DNA of 64,000 bases. It comes from Apostichopus japonicus (lineage: Eukaryota > Echinodermata > Holothuroidea > Aspidochirotida > Stichopodidae). Each line of letters starts with the position of its first letter. The stretch's first letter is position 1. Below are positions 1-12,200 of this stretch, piece after piece. Made by a program: the position numbers and the translations under genes. The notes under the pieces are model-generated. The model saw only the letters and a list, made by a program, of their open reading frames with translations, was not told where the DNA came from and searched no databases. The stretch spans positions 8,027,501 to 8,091,500 of the forward strand of contig NC_092578.1 in NCBI RefSeq assembly GCF_037975245.1. Reading direction: 5' to 3'.

Positions 1-71
1 TTAAGCAGGGGTGGTAAAAAAAGGAATGTATGAGGTCGTGGTTAAGATCTGTTATGAAGGAGGGGTATACT

Positions 72-1580
72 GATATGTGAATATCTCAATATATTGCTTT
101 GATTGTATGTCTAAAATAACGTGCCTTTTGAATACACCATTACCAAATAGTGTAATTTTACCCTACAGATATCAGTGCAAAGTACACAAAGTTTATAACA
201 ATGGCATTTTAATGTACCTGTATATAGGCCTATATTCCCCAATGTAAGCATCAATTCCTAGTTAAATTAACAAATTTTCCCAAATATAAACAAGGTTATT
301 CAAGCAGCAATTCTGAAAATTAGTTTGATTCTATGTCTCCCTAATATACCCAACCAAAGTTTCTTTACATATACTGGGGGTTGTACAGCATAAGTACAAT
401 ATATTCCCGTGTCTCCCAAATATATCAAATTATCGCACACATATATATATATATGTAACTTGTGTTATATAGAAAATACCAAGTGTAAGCAATGTTCCAC
501 AAGGAAATGAAATCAGGTTGATGATGTGCGCTGGAAGTGTACTATCCCAAAGTTTCCAGACAAACAGTAAGGAAACTGTAAGAACCATGTGACTATATCT
601 TCATCACAAATTACACTAGATATGCGAACATCTCAATATATCGCTTTGACTAAATGTCTACAAAATGTGCCTTTTGGAAGTGTGTGTACATAAAAACTGT
701 AGGTTGTATAGTAAGATAACACAGTTCAGGTTAAGCAATCTGGCCAGATACCTTGACTAGTACGTATAGTTTAAAAAGAGCACTGAACAGTAGCCCTAAT
801 TTGTATTCATGCTACCCTTTCCAAACAGCCCCCCCCCCCCTCTAGTCTTACATGTATTAATCATTGTTGATCACCTATTGTCTTCTTACCACAGAGGCAA
901 TGACCTTTCAAAGAAGATCAATGCTGGTCACACTGAATTATGGTCATTAATTTGTAACATGCTTACTATGTAGTGAAAATCTTCTGTACACTGTAAAGAG
1001 TCCTTAAAACTAAATTACCGGTGTTATTGCATGTCTACAAAATGTGCCTTTTGAAAGTGAGTGTTACTGTAGGTTGTACAGTAAAGCGACACAGTTCAGT
1101 TTGGACAATCCGGCTAGATACATTGACTAGTACTTAGTTTAGAAAGAACACTGCACAGTAGTATTGTACATGAATTAATGTACACTTTGTTTAATTCCAC
1201 ACCTTCATATGTATATATCTATGTTTAATACTTACATTCAAAATGTATGCTGGTATGAGTGCAGTTTCATCACAATGTTTCATTTCAATGAATATCCAAA
1301 TCTCCAATATAAGTATCATTTTCTAGCCAAATATTCTCCCAAAAATATCTTATTATCACATTCATATATATATCACTATAGTGTTAAATTTCAGACAAAC
1401 AGTAAGGAAACTTTTACAGCATTGTGACTATATCGAATGTAGCAGGGAAATTTCACTAGATATATGAACATCTCAATATTTTGTGTCGATTTTATGTCTA
1501 CCAAATGTATCTCACAAACGAATCTGGCCAGATACCATCTTTAATATTTACTTCATTTACCAAGAGCACTGTACAGTAGT
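72..1580. repeat. Diverged repeated segments
   Basis: Several words recur in the same order. Forms of atctcaatatatygctttga followed by atgtctacaaaatgtgcctt lie near 72-130, 617-683, 1031-1060 and 1459-1510. Forms of caatctggccagatacc with a following agagcactg..cagtag lie at 703-793, 1071-1161 and 1519-1580. The word cagacaaacagtaaggaaac occurs at 555 and 1389. Spacing is irregular (about 350-550 bp), so this is either an old long-period tandem repeat or several copies of one interspersed element. No coding potential is seen. The 72-aa ORF at 1209-1427 lies inside the repeat and has no recognisable features. Confidence 0.55.
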
Positions 1581-1581
1581 G

Positions 1582-2215
1582 TTAAATATAAAAATTTAGG
1601 AATACCTCCTAAGATCAGCCGGAGACTGAAGTTTTTAACCAACGATATAACTACAAAACTTGTATGTTCCTTGATAATGCCCAGGCTTGACTACTGTAAC
1701 TCCCTTTTATTTGGCCTTCCTGACTGTACACTGAAAAAACTTCAAACTGTTCAGAATTCTGCTGCCCGGTTAATATCATGTTCATCGCGTCATGATCACC
1801 AGTGCTTCAATCACTCCATTGGCTTCCAGTAAAACAACGGTCAATTTATAAGCTCCTCCTCTTAACGTACAAATCACAACACTCCCTTGCCCCTGGTTAC
1901 ATTACAAATTTTATTCCTCAGTATCATCCTCAACGCCAACTTTGCTCGTCTACAATGTGTCTTCTTGCTACCACCCATACCCCAAACACAAATTTTTTTT
2001 ATGGAGAAAGAGCCTTCATCTCTGCTGCACCTCATCTCTGGAACAATCTACCATCTTCAATTCGCAATGCACCATCGGTTGACTGTTTTAAGCGTCTCTT
2101 AAAAATTCATTTATTCCAAAATTTACAGTGATTTGACTTGCATATTTGTGTACTTGTTTAAGCGCTTTTAGGCCTTTGCATAAAGCGCTCTATAAATATT
2201 TGCTTATTATTATTA
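1582..2215 (+). pseudogene. L2/CR1-like LINE, 3' end with frameshift
   Basis: This is the C-terminal part of a non-LTR retrotransposon polyprotein. In one frame from 1582 the translation contains MPRLDYCNSLLFGLP and LQTVQNSAARLI. At about 1800 the frame shifts, and the next frame (to a stop at 2131) contains LHWLPVKQRSIYKLLLLTYK, LAPGYI and AAPHLWNNLPSSIR. These are the characteristic post-RT motifs of L2/CR1/Crack-type elements. The 3' tail has aaagcgctctataaatattt followed by a short TTA repeat, again typical of this group. No endonuclease or RT core is present, so the copy is 5'-truncated. The frameshift shows it is inactive. Clade assignment beyond L2/CR1-like is uncertain. Confidence 0.85.
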
Positions 2216-2670
2216 TAAATACATCAATTCAGTGATTCGTGGTCTCAAATTATACCCAAGAAATCAGCTCATGTGCCTTCCAAATGTAGTTCACCCATAT
2301 TCAGATATATTCAGATATACTTTTATACTAAATGACAGTGTCAGCTCACCATGAGCAATAAGTTCTATCAAAACACAAATATCACAAATATCTGAATGTA
2401 GTCATAGCCATTAAAAAAATTACGACTCAATAGAAAAGACAAATACTACTTAGAAAAGACAAATACTACTTAGAATAGAGAGAATTCAAAAATTGAAATA
2501 CAAATAAATTTACCAATATTTAAAGGCCACAGAAGGAGAGGTTTCTGCAGATTTGATTATATCTACTTTACCATGGAGTTTACTGTATGAAGCAAGAGCA
2601 CTGTAAAATAACATTCTGATATATGTGCCCTCTTCTTACATGCCTGCATATGTGAAAAAAATAGTTATTC

Positions 2671-2847
<177 letters not shown>

Positions 2848-4332
2848 CAGGGCTCACAATTTTGGTATATTAATCACCAGCCTGTCGGGCGTTTGACAAT
2901 CTTAATCCACTAGCCCGAAGGATTTCTGTACTAACCCCAATTCTTGCACATGGCTTGCACATGTACTATGCACACACATAACCAGCAATGAATGTTAGGC
3001 CATTGAAACCACAGTAGAGTGACATACACAGAAGGCACCTGATGTGCAAGCAATCAACTCCTCAATGCTTGTAATTAGAAGAAACTTGCAAGAACTGTAA
3101 TATTAAAAATCATCATATTTAATTAATCTTTAGAATAACGTCACAACAATATAACTGCAATATGTTGACATGTGCTGAGAGCTGTACGACTGATACCTAC
3201 GTACGTCCGTCTGTCCGTTCGCGACGCTCATATACCTCCATCAGAGTTTATTATTTATTCCGTATTGGCACAACAGTGAAAGCCGAAGCCAGTATTTCAA
3301 CAACCTGATCACTACTAGTTTTCGCGCCAACTATTTATGAATGAAAACTTTTTACTACGTAATAGTGTATGCAGTGTGTATGTAGTGTATGCAGGGTATA
3401 TGCAGTGTATATGCAGTTAGTGTGTGCAGTGAATACACATTACGTCATTGTAGATTACATAGCATGTACTGGGATAGCCTATGTGTCTACACTATATACA
3501 GAGACTACACAGATCGGTAAATTATGCCAGTTCTATAACAGTTTTGGGTCAAATTAACTTCCTTTTTAGACTGCCCCCCCCCCCCCCCATCGTATGCCCC
3601 TTTACATGCCTAACACATGCTCACTTTTCTAGCCAAGCATCAATTGCACGGTCAGGCATAATCTGACAATATTTTCGCACGATCTGACTGCCAGCCAGCG
3701 CTGAGACCTTGAATGAACTTATAACCTGGAATGGCCACTACCCACAGCGAAGCTTCCCATGCCATAGCAATTAGGACTTTCATTAACAATCAAACAATAT
3801 ATACCTTAACCTTACCGTATTTAATTCACTACACAACTACACAAGCTAATTTGGACCTTACCAACAATGCGAGCATTATGGTATGACTGCTGCAGACAAC
3901 AATGCAATGTTGAAACAATGCAGTCTGTATAACTACATTGTAAGCACCCTCATACTGAATGTGAGTGTAAGATTACTCACTGTACGCGTACTGTTCAGCA
4001 ATATTCAGGATATGCCATTCTGTGCATGCAGCTGTATCTACCCGGTCACGCAATAGGTATGCATAACGTTAGGGTACGTGTGGTTGCGGATTGATTGCAG
4101 CATAAGGTATTTACCTAATTTAGTACCATGAAGCTGATTTTGCTCGCAGTATTTTGAGAAGAATTAGAGATTTGTGCAGAACTGATTGTGAGGATAATGT
4201 TGTTAGAGTTTTATACATCAACTTAGTGGAAAAAATACTAGCCCATCGGGCTTCTCATTGTAAACTGGCACTAGCCATAGTGTGTTTTGAACTAGCCCCG
4301 GACTAGTGGGCTTACGTATTTGCAGAGCCCTG
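2848..4332. mobile_element. Non-autonomous hAT-type DNA transposon
   Basis: The segment starts CAGGGCTC and ends GAGCCCTG, an 8-bp perfect terminal inverted repeat of hAT type. It is flanked on both sides by the identical 8-mer ctactaca (2840-2847 and 4333-4340), the target duplication length expected of hAT. Subterminal copies of actagccc occur near both ends (about 2909 and, inverted, about 4300). The 1485-bp interior has no transposase-like reading frame, so it would depend on a transposase in trans. The left duplication sits in a TAC microsatellite, which raises the chance of coincidence, but the right flank is not microsatellite. The short minus ORF at 4218-4409 lies in the terminal region and is not a gene. 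Confidence 0.75.
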
Positions 4333-4340
4333 CTACTACA

Positions 4341-5415
4341 TAACATGTAGTCAGTAGCAATAACATTGTGCTGTACAGTATCCTCGCAGCCACACAATTG
4401 AATAATCAATTTTAATTTACTAATTTAAACTATTTTACAGTTTATCCCAACACTGCCTTCTCTGCTGAGTAAGGGTCTTCAGTGGCTTTTCTGGCATTTT
4501 TGTCTTTTCGCATATTCTCCTGTCAAGAGGTGGCACTTTTTTAATTATTTTTTTGCAAACCATACCAAACAAATTCAGCACTTTGTTGACAGGTAAATGA
4601 GAAAAAGGTTATGCTTCAATGTTGACCAGGGTTGCAACAGAAGTCAAAACTAAGCAAAAGAGCCAGTAGTGATTTTTTGCAGTATACATGTAGGGTGTCA
4701 ACCTCCATGCTTTGACATGCAGTATGGATCCATGAAAGACATGGGAATTGGGATACATGGGAATTGGGTGAAATCACATACCTCTATACACTATTGTTAT
4801 GTAAAGTACACAGTAAACAAACCTTCATACTGGAACTGATGTTAGGTTCTGAAGAATGAAATTCTGAATGAATGGTTCTGAATGGTTCTGAATGGTTCTG
4901 AATGAATGGTACAGGGTTAACAACACTCCATTGCAGAGATTTTATGCTAAAATTAGACAATGATGCTATTCCAAAATTCCTGTGATTTGATTGGCTTATA
5001 GTCCCTATTCTTTGTCTGGAAATATTCTTGCATCTGTAGTGCTCAAAGAACACGCAGTGTGCTCAATGAACACGCAGTATGTTGTTTAACAACAATTGCT
5101 TGCAACGTTACTTTCCCCTGTGTAGGGATAACACAGTTTGTAGTATAGCCTATCATACGTGTGCACTCAAATATCATAACTTTCTAAAATCTTTTTTGTC
5201 ACATAGCGTACGTAAATTTGACAACAATCATTCCTGGTACAAAGATACACTTTAATAGTTTCTGAGACTATCACGTAATATTTGAATCATTGTTTTGATC
5301 AGAAAATGTTATTAGTTGAGACAATCTATGAATTGTGGGGAAGTTAACATCTCTGATCCTGAAAAGGATATTTCATATAAAAGTTTTTTCTTCTCTCTGC
5401 ATTGTATGTATGTAT
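4341..5415. other. Non-coding, with a 10-bp minisatellite
   Basis: No gene is seen. At 4861-4910 a 10-bp word (ttctgaatgg) is repeated about four times. At 5040-5078 the phrase gtgctcaa(a/t)gaacacgcagt is duplicated. Small ORFs across these repeats are not supported by any splice or codon evidence. Confidence 0.5.
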
Positions 5416-5417
5416 GT

Positions 5418-5606
5418 GTTTTCAGGAACTCGCGAAGAACCTCATTGGCTTATCAAAGCCGCAAGCTGACCAAGTAAGTCTCTTACATTCATATTTAACG
5501 TCCATGATTATGAATTGTCAATTGTCAACAACTCTCGCTAACTGGACCTTATGATTGGAAGGCACCGGCGTTAACCACTGAGCTAACACTCCTTGAGAGT
5601 TGCTAA
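5418..5606 (-). repeat. tRNA-derived SINE (minus strand)
   Basis: Read on the minus strand, the segment begins with ttagctcagtggttaac, a good polymerase III A box in a tRNA D-arm context (plus coordinates about 5571-5588). A body follows that recurs at 23845-23947. The B box is degenerate. On the plus strand the distal end mimics an exon (ttttcag before it, gtaagtctc after it), but the second copy has lost the donor, so a SINE explains the segment better than an exon does. Confidence 0.6.
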
Positions 5607-5609
5607 TGT

Positions 5610-6600
5610 AAAATGTGCATTTATACCACAGTAGTTTCTGTTGCAAATTTGTTTTGCAGTGCTTCATAAACAATGTTGGTGCAACGTTCGTGTGTAACTT
5701 CGAAGTTCGCGAGTAGGGAAGTACAAGGGCGGATGAAGGAGGGGGGGGGGGGGGTAAAAATTGGTTGAAACGGCAGGTTGGGCGGAGCTAAGGCACTGAG
5801 CCATCTGTTCTGTATATTGTGTATAACATTCACAAAGTATAGGCAGTGATACGATCGCATCTTTACAATTACACTTGTAAAATTAGGTCATATAATAATG
5901 GCAATTGGTGTCCCTGGGACGCAAACTTTTTTCTCTAGTAGCATTACTGTTATGGGTTAAAATCTGAATGAATTGTTGTACATATATAGGCAACTAAATG
6001 AAATGAGCTAATGGGTACCTCAGAGCAACTTTGTGATCATTCCTGTCTCTAATACAGTAGACTAGGGTGTAATAGGACCAAGCTATAATAGACTTAAGTT
6101 TGGCTAGGCCATGTAATTAAAGGTCACTATTAAATCCCTACGAAAAATGCTGAAAAAAGAAGTAATGTAGACCAAGGCCAAGTAGCAGTTTGGACGATTG
6201 CCTTTAAAGTCTGATCAAGCAATTCATAAACACGAAATAACATATACTGTACTAATTCATGAAACCTTAAACCATCTCTTTCAGTGCTCAGCTACTGGAT
6301 ATGTACAGTTAACTTATAAGGGAGACTGGGTGGGGTTTGAAACGTTGGGGAGACAATTACATTAGGTAGACATATAACTGTTTCCCTAATGTTTTGGCAC
6401 TTATTTACTGTACTAAAGTATGCGTTGTTCAACTTCCCATTCCACAGGAACATCGTTCAATACAAGGCCAAGTTGGAATGTTCCACTATTTGTTGGATGA
6501 TTTATATATTTATCGATAAGCCTCCAAAATTCCATAGGTTATGTCTGGCGTTCTAACGTAAGTACATTGAGAAGACATCCAGTTTTTAGACAAATACCTC
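5610..6600. other. No gene seen
   Basis: AT-rich unique-looking sequence with a run of about 14 G at 5742-5756. ORFs are short and show no domain, splice or repeat support. Confidence 0.5.
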
Positions 6601-6610
6601 CACTAAGGCT

Positions 6611-6747
6611 GAAATGGAGGTAAACGACAGAGGCAAATAAAAAACTTCCAGCCTCCTCCGGGATATATTTCACTGTTCTTGATTTTCCAACTCATTACGA
6701 TTTTCAATTATATATATTCATTTGCCTTTGTCGTTTACCTCCATTTC
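6611..6747. repeat. 28-bp inverted repeat with 81-nt loop
   Basis: The arm at 6611-6638 (gaaatggaggtaaacgac...) is the reverse complement of 6720-6747 with a single mismatch. The loop contains a copy of cttgattttccaactcatta, which is also the tail of the tRNA-like SINE ending near 7050. The structure may therefore come from two oppositely oriented SINE fragments. Confidence 0.7.
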
Positions 6748-6954
6748 ATTAACATCCAGTCTGTTCAAAGTATCTCTTTCGAGATCCGGCTCTAGGAATC
6801 ACAAATTATTTTTGAGTTGGTTAGCATCATGTTTGATCTCTAGAGTAAGGCAAAATATGTCACCAAAAACAGAACTAGTATTGTATTAGGTGTCAAACGC
6901 CTACAGTGAAATTACGACCTCCCTTACCGGTTTTGAACCTCTGGACATACAATC

Positions 6955-7047
6955 AGCGTCCATAGCCTAGTTGATTAGGGCGTCCGCGTACAAAGCGGGA
7001 GGTCCTGATTCGAATCCCGGGGAGGCTTGATTTTCCAACTCATTACG

Positions 7048-7052
<5 letters not shown>
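6955..7052 (+). repeat. tRNA-derived SINE with intact A and B boxes
   Basis: The tRNA-like head contains tagcctagttgattaggg (A-box region), an anticodon stem ccgc/gcgg enclosing the 7-nt loop gtacaaa, and gattcgaatcc (B box). The acceptor stem pairs poorly and the implied anticodon ACA is unusual, so this is not a functional tRNA. The head is followed by cttgattttccaactcatta, which also occurs at 6676-6700, and then by a TA microsatellite, as expected for a SINE tail. Confidence 0.65.
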
Positions 7053-7099
<47 letters not shown>

Positions 7100-7130
7100 A
7101 TATATATATATATGTGTATATATATATAGC
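7051..7130. repeat. (TA)n microsatellite
   Basis: About 75 bp of nearly pure TA dinucleotides with a few interruptions, directly after the SINE tail. Confidence 0.9.
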
Positions 7131-7720
7131 CTAAATATGGCTCATAATACACCGTTGATTATGATTAGATTCAGACCCCCTACATGGTTTCTGCCCCTGT
7201 GACGTCAGGATAGCGCCCTTCTTTATAGAAGTCTCCAAAATCATCTGGCCCTTCCATGAAAGTACAGGCCTTTAGATAAACTTGTCGGGAAAATCTTTGA
7301 TTCGCCCTCAGCAGCTCACCTTTGAAATCCAGTGAACGTCACTGAAAATGACGATGTCACGTGAAGTGAATATCATGACTACCCTGGAAAGGGAAAAGAT
7401 GTTGCGTATGATCAGGTTTTTCGTTTGCGCTTCTCTGCCTTTTGGCTAACAGCATGTGTAATTGATCGTGGTGGGGAATAATTTGAGCGATAACAGACAA
7501 GACGCAAGGAGTTCGTTATTTACTCAAATGTAGGGTTAAGATGTTCTATGGTTCCATATTTTGAAAGTCAAGGAACATGAAGAACCACATCATGAATAAA
7601 ATGTAGGAACGTCTCGACATAACTAGATTGCCTATAAGTATCCTAGCCTGAAAATATGATCTGAAGTCCTCAGGAATAATGACAGCTTACAATGTCAGAA
7701 TTAACATAATTTTAGAATGT

Positions 7721-7890
7721 GTAAAAGTAAGTTGGCATGGTGAACACAACACATCTCATTGTGTTCACCATGCTCATTAACCTGTCTGTATTCTGTGCGT
7801 GTTTTTGTCCCTTCTGTTACTGTTACTTGTCATTTAGCCTTTGAAGAAGAACCTGCTAGGATCGAAACGTCAGACCAACTTACTTTTAAA
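7721..7890 (+). mobile_element. Possible Penelope-type terminal remnant
   Basis: A perfect 15-bp stem (7735-7749 gcatggtgaacacaa, 7759-7773) closes a 9-nt loop. Outside it, gtaaaagtaagttgg (7721-7735) is the inverse of ccaacttactttta (7876-7889). Between them, at 7840-7873, lies ttgaagaag, a short imperfect stem (gaacct/aggatc), and cgaaacgtc. This resembles a hammerhead core (CUGANGA, stem II, GAAAC) of the type known in Penelope-like elements, but the first core C is a T here. Penelope origin is an inference, supported only by a Penelope coding fragment elsewhere in the window (26.6 kb). Confidence 0.35.
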
Positions 7891-7899
7891 CATTCTCCT

Positions 7900-9200
7900 A
7901 CACAGGCTCTCTAGTGGATAAGCAGTTTGCTAACAGTTTTATTTTATTAAAATTTTAGATGTGAGAACAAAGAATTGTGATAGGATGAACTTAATCCACA
8001 TCATCAGCCCCTTCCAAGTAAATTCGATTGTTGCAATTAAACGATTCAAGGTACACGGAATTATGGACATTTTGTAAAAAGAACTAACGTAATGCCCTAT
8101 ACCAACAGCTGTAACACTATCTTCGTACTTTCTTCTTATGCCAAGTAAAGATCTGTGCATGGTTAAAACTTGTCAATCGACCATTGCCGGAAATAACAAA
8201 CGTGAAACAGCTGATTTCGATCATTTGGATCTAAACCAAGTTAACCGTACAGAAGAAAGGATAAGTCTAGCATCGCAGTAGCGTTGATAGTAGCCGAGTA
8301 TATGCGAACGGATAACACAAAGGATCAGGAACATGAAATGTCGTAAAAATCTCTGCGACTATATATGAACAATTTTCAAACCAAACAAGTCTTGAACACT
8401 TCCTGAAATATCGATATAACATGCGGGATAGGGACAATACTTACAGCGCAATCAAAGTTAGAAATTTAAGGATGTTATAGCTATAAAGTTTTTAATTGAT
8501 AACTTGTCACCAGCCTGTTAAAAGCAACGAACTGCAGTTTCAATGTCATAAGTAAATTTTGATGTTGATCATATAATTCTAGTGAATGAAATTTACGTAT
8601 AACATTTCAAATCCAATGATCAGTAAATAATTCTTAGCTAAGAGACTGAAACAGGTGAAATAACGTGAATCAGTCAAACAAATGGTTTCAACAATTCGGA
8701 TAATTGCTTCTTTATCACCTTTAGAGTACCATGATTTAGTGTGGCCATTTCAGTATGTGTGTGCAGGAATAACAATACGCACAGTTAGCTGTACAACCTA
8801 GAGAAACGACAAAACCCTCAGGATTGTCGTTGTTAAAACTTTACATTACAATCTTCACCTTCAGGAAATGGAAAAACCTAACTGAAAATCGCTAGCAATT
8901 TTAGGCCTGAAAGACAATATAATTGTCTCACCACTAACTATTGCGCTTGCTTGCTAACGTGAAGATAACAAATTACCTACTTCTATCAAATTTCCAGTCA
9001 TTCAGAGAAATATAAATCCCATTCATATTGAGTATCAGTATTTTGTTGTGATTGTTATTTTTGTTTCGTTATACTAAATATAGCTCCCATGTAGTAACAG
9101 CATTGCAAAACATCTTATCACATCTCGTTAACTGTTGATCTATGTGTAAATTCTAATAACGTGGCCTAGCAAATACAAAACATACCTGTTTATATGTAAC
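7900..9200. other. No gene seen
   Basis: AT-rich sequence. The 73-aa minus ORF at 7939-8160 shows no recognisable motif and no splice signals. Confidence 0.45.
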
Positions 9201-12200
9201 GATGAGCGAAGTATCCTTCATCAACGATGTTTGAATTTACTTTTCGCTTTTACTATCGCCAATGTAAAAGATTGTTCCTGACGCAACGGTACTTTATTCT
9301 TAGTAGGAATAGTTCATTGGTAGAACACCAGCGCTGTCACCTTCGGAGCCTATTTATCCGTTTGAAGATAAGCACTCCTGGTACATCACTCTGTGAAGGT
9401 GACATAGTAGGGAAAAATTCACCTTATGCAGAATATCTCTGTCTAGATTAGTTTGCTCTGAGGTCTCTGGACTTGGGACCAGACATTGGTGGGTTAAACC
9501 TGGTTTTATGAGCGCTCGACCATCCCACTTCCCTCAGAGCAAATTGCTGGGGTTGTTTGTAGCTCCATCTGTCTGAATGCCTTTGAGTTTCTGCATAGCC
9601 AGATGATATAGCTCGCTCTGAGTGTGATATTGGCTGCTGTATCGGTTATAGCCTTCTTCTTTCCTTTAGGGATGCCCAAGGATGCAAGACATTTGTTGAC
9701 TGATGTGTTGCAAAAGCCTCTGCTTCCTACTTCTATCGGAAAGTAGTATGTAGACCAACCTCTGCTCTCGCAGTCAGCCACTAGGTCTTGGTATTTACAC
9801 TTCTTTCTAGCATATGCATTTGCCAGATTCTCCTCCATAGGAACTGTAAGCTCTACGATGATAACGTTCTTTGTTTTCTTGGAGAAGATGGTGATATCTG
9901 GTCTCTTAGCGGTCTCAGTAATTTCTGGAGGGAACACTATTTGCTTGTGTTCCTCATCCATCAAGAATATCCAGTCACTGGCCTTCTTCAGGATGTTGGT
10001 TGGCTCTGTCTTTGGAAGTGGCAGGACTGGATTTCGGTACGTTGTGCCATCAGCTGTACGAAAGGCTATTGTAGAGGTGAAATCCAGAGTCTCAGATGTA
10101 TTGAATCTCTTCTGGTTTGCCTCTACGATGTACGGTGCCAGACCTGATGCAATTGCCCTCAGTGTTTGGTCATGGCGCCAATTATACCTTCCACTTTGTA
10201 GTGAGTAGCTGCAACCATTTAGGATGTGGAACAGTGTGCAATGACGATGATGACATAGTTGGCAGAGTCCTAGATTGGTCTTGCCCCACAGCTTCAGATT
10301 GGCAGGAGAAGGAAGTTGATCATGAATTGCATTGATGTGGAAGGACAGCAATTCTGGTGTCCAGATATACAGAAGTTTCTTCCAGGAGGTGTCGACCTGC
10401 ATGGCAGACTCCCATTTCAACCACTGTCCTTGTTTTGCACATCCGTAAAGGTAGACCAACATGTCCTCCTCGTCTACATCTTTCACTAGCCCGGTGAGGC
10501 ATTTCCTGTGTTCTTGGTGACTCATGTCTCTGATCAGCTTCTGGTTTCTTTTGTAACCGAGACCTGCTCTGTCAGTCTGGCCCCTAGCCATCTCATTCAG
10601 GATTAGATGGCGTTCTTTTTGTTCTAATTCTTTCATACCATTCCACCTGGCTTTGCTTTTCTTACTTTCCATGCATTTCCTGTAGAGTGTCTGGGTACTT
10701 CCATCTCTAGAGTGCTTATTTAGATGGTACTTGGTTACTTGCATACATTTGACTGAAGTGGTGAGCTTTTTCAGTTGCAGACCATAGTGTTTCCTGCTCC
10801 TGTACAGAGCGCTGGTGGTGGTACATCTGCTTATTCTTGCCCACTGCTTCAGGTATTTGGTGCATATAGCTTCTAGACTTGTGATGTAGGTAATTGGGAA
10901 GTTGTAGATGGTGAACTCCCATGTCATTTTGGGTACGATTGCATTGTTGTAAATCCACAGCTTCATAATTCCACTTAGTTGACTTGTGTCGGTTTTCTGC
11001 AGCATCTCTGACAGCTTTGTTTTTACCAAGTCCCTGATGTTATTGTCTTTCAGGTCATTGTAAATCATCTTCCCGAGGAACCGCATGGGTTGACTGTGGA
11101 TATAGGCAATCTGCTCTCCGTCTATTTCTAGTCCGGGGTCGTATGCCACATATTGAGTTTTGTGTCCTTGTTGCTTCTGTTCTGCATTGGGGACGACCTT
11201 CTTCATGGCATGGGATCTGCATTTGCTTGGTTTAGCTTTCATGGTCCGAGTCCATTTGAGGAAGATGTTCATTGTATCAACAAGTTCTTGACAGCTTTCT
11301 GGGCTCCTAGCTATGAGGGTTAGGTCATCTGCATATGCTTTGGCAGATGATGTGATGTCAGATCCACTCATGCAGTATCCAAGGTGGTTGAACTGGTCTA
11401 GGAGGTCGAGGCACAGGTTGAAAACGGCCAGAAACAGGATGCAGGAGAGTGGGCAGCCTTGGAAGACTCCAATCGTGCACTGTATCCAGTCAGTTGTCCA
11501 GTCAGTTGTTTTGACACGTATGAATAGCTCATCATAGTATTTAAATATGATCTTCCTGATGTGATCTGGAACATGATACCACTCTAAAGCGAACTGTACA
11601 AGATTGTGTGGTACAGTACCGTAAGCATTTTGCAGGTCCAACCATGTTGTCACAATCGGTTTGCCATTCTTTTTGGCATCTTGGAGCATTTCAGTTAGTG
11701 CTTCTGTGTGTTCCACACATCCTGATATCTTCTCCATGAAACCCTTCTGAATGGATTGGTCAATATAGTTGTTGTTTGTCAGGTAATTGATGGTTCTTTG
11801 AGCGAGAATACCCATTCCGAGGTTGCCACTTGAGTTCTTCAGTGTGATGGGTCTGAAGCAGGAAGGGTCACTGGTGTTCTCTTCTTTTGATATAAGAATT
11901 GTCTCTCCCGTTCTCCAGCTCATAGGTATTGCAGCTGTTCTCCAGATACCACAGATTACTTCGTGTAGTAGCTGTGTTGTTCTAGGGCATTTCTTCCACA
12001 CTAGGTAGGGAATGCGATTGGTGCCCGGAGCACTGGCATTTCTTCTTTTCTGAAGGTAGCTATTTAACTCTGACAGACTGGGGGGTTTGGTTTTGAATGG
12101 CTTGGTCGGCTTTGGTGGTCTCTTCAAGCCCTTTAGAGGGTGGTATTTGTAGTCACGCCTTTTATCGCTGTTGACATTTTTGAAGAATTTCTCTGCAGCT

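Noticed and set aside
5421-5470. Exon-like segment between ttttcag and gtaagtctc
   Set aside because: It is the end of a tRNA-derived SINE; the second copy at 23845 lacks the donor.
9305-9350. tRNA-like A-box segment (tagttcattggtagaacacc) next to the LINE 3' end
   Set aside because: No pairing anticodon stem and no B box follow; too little for a tRNA or a claim of tRNA-targeted insertion.
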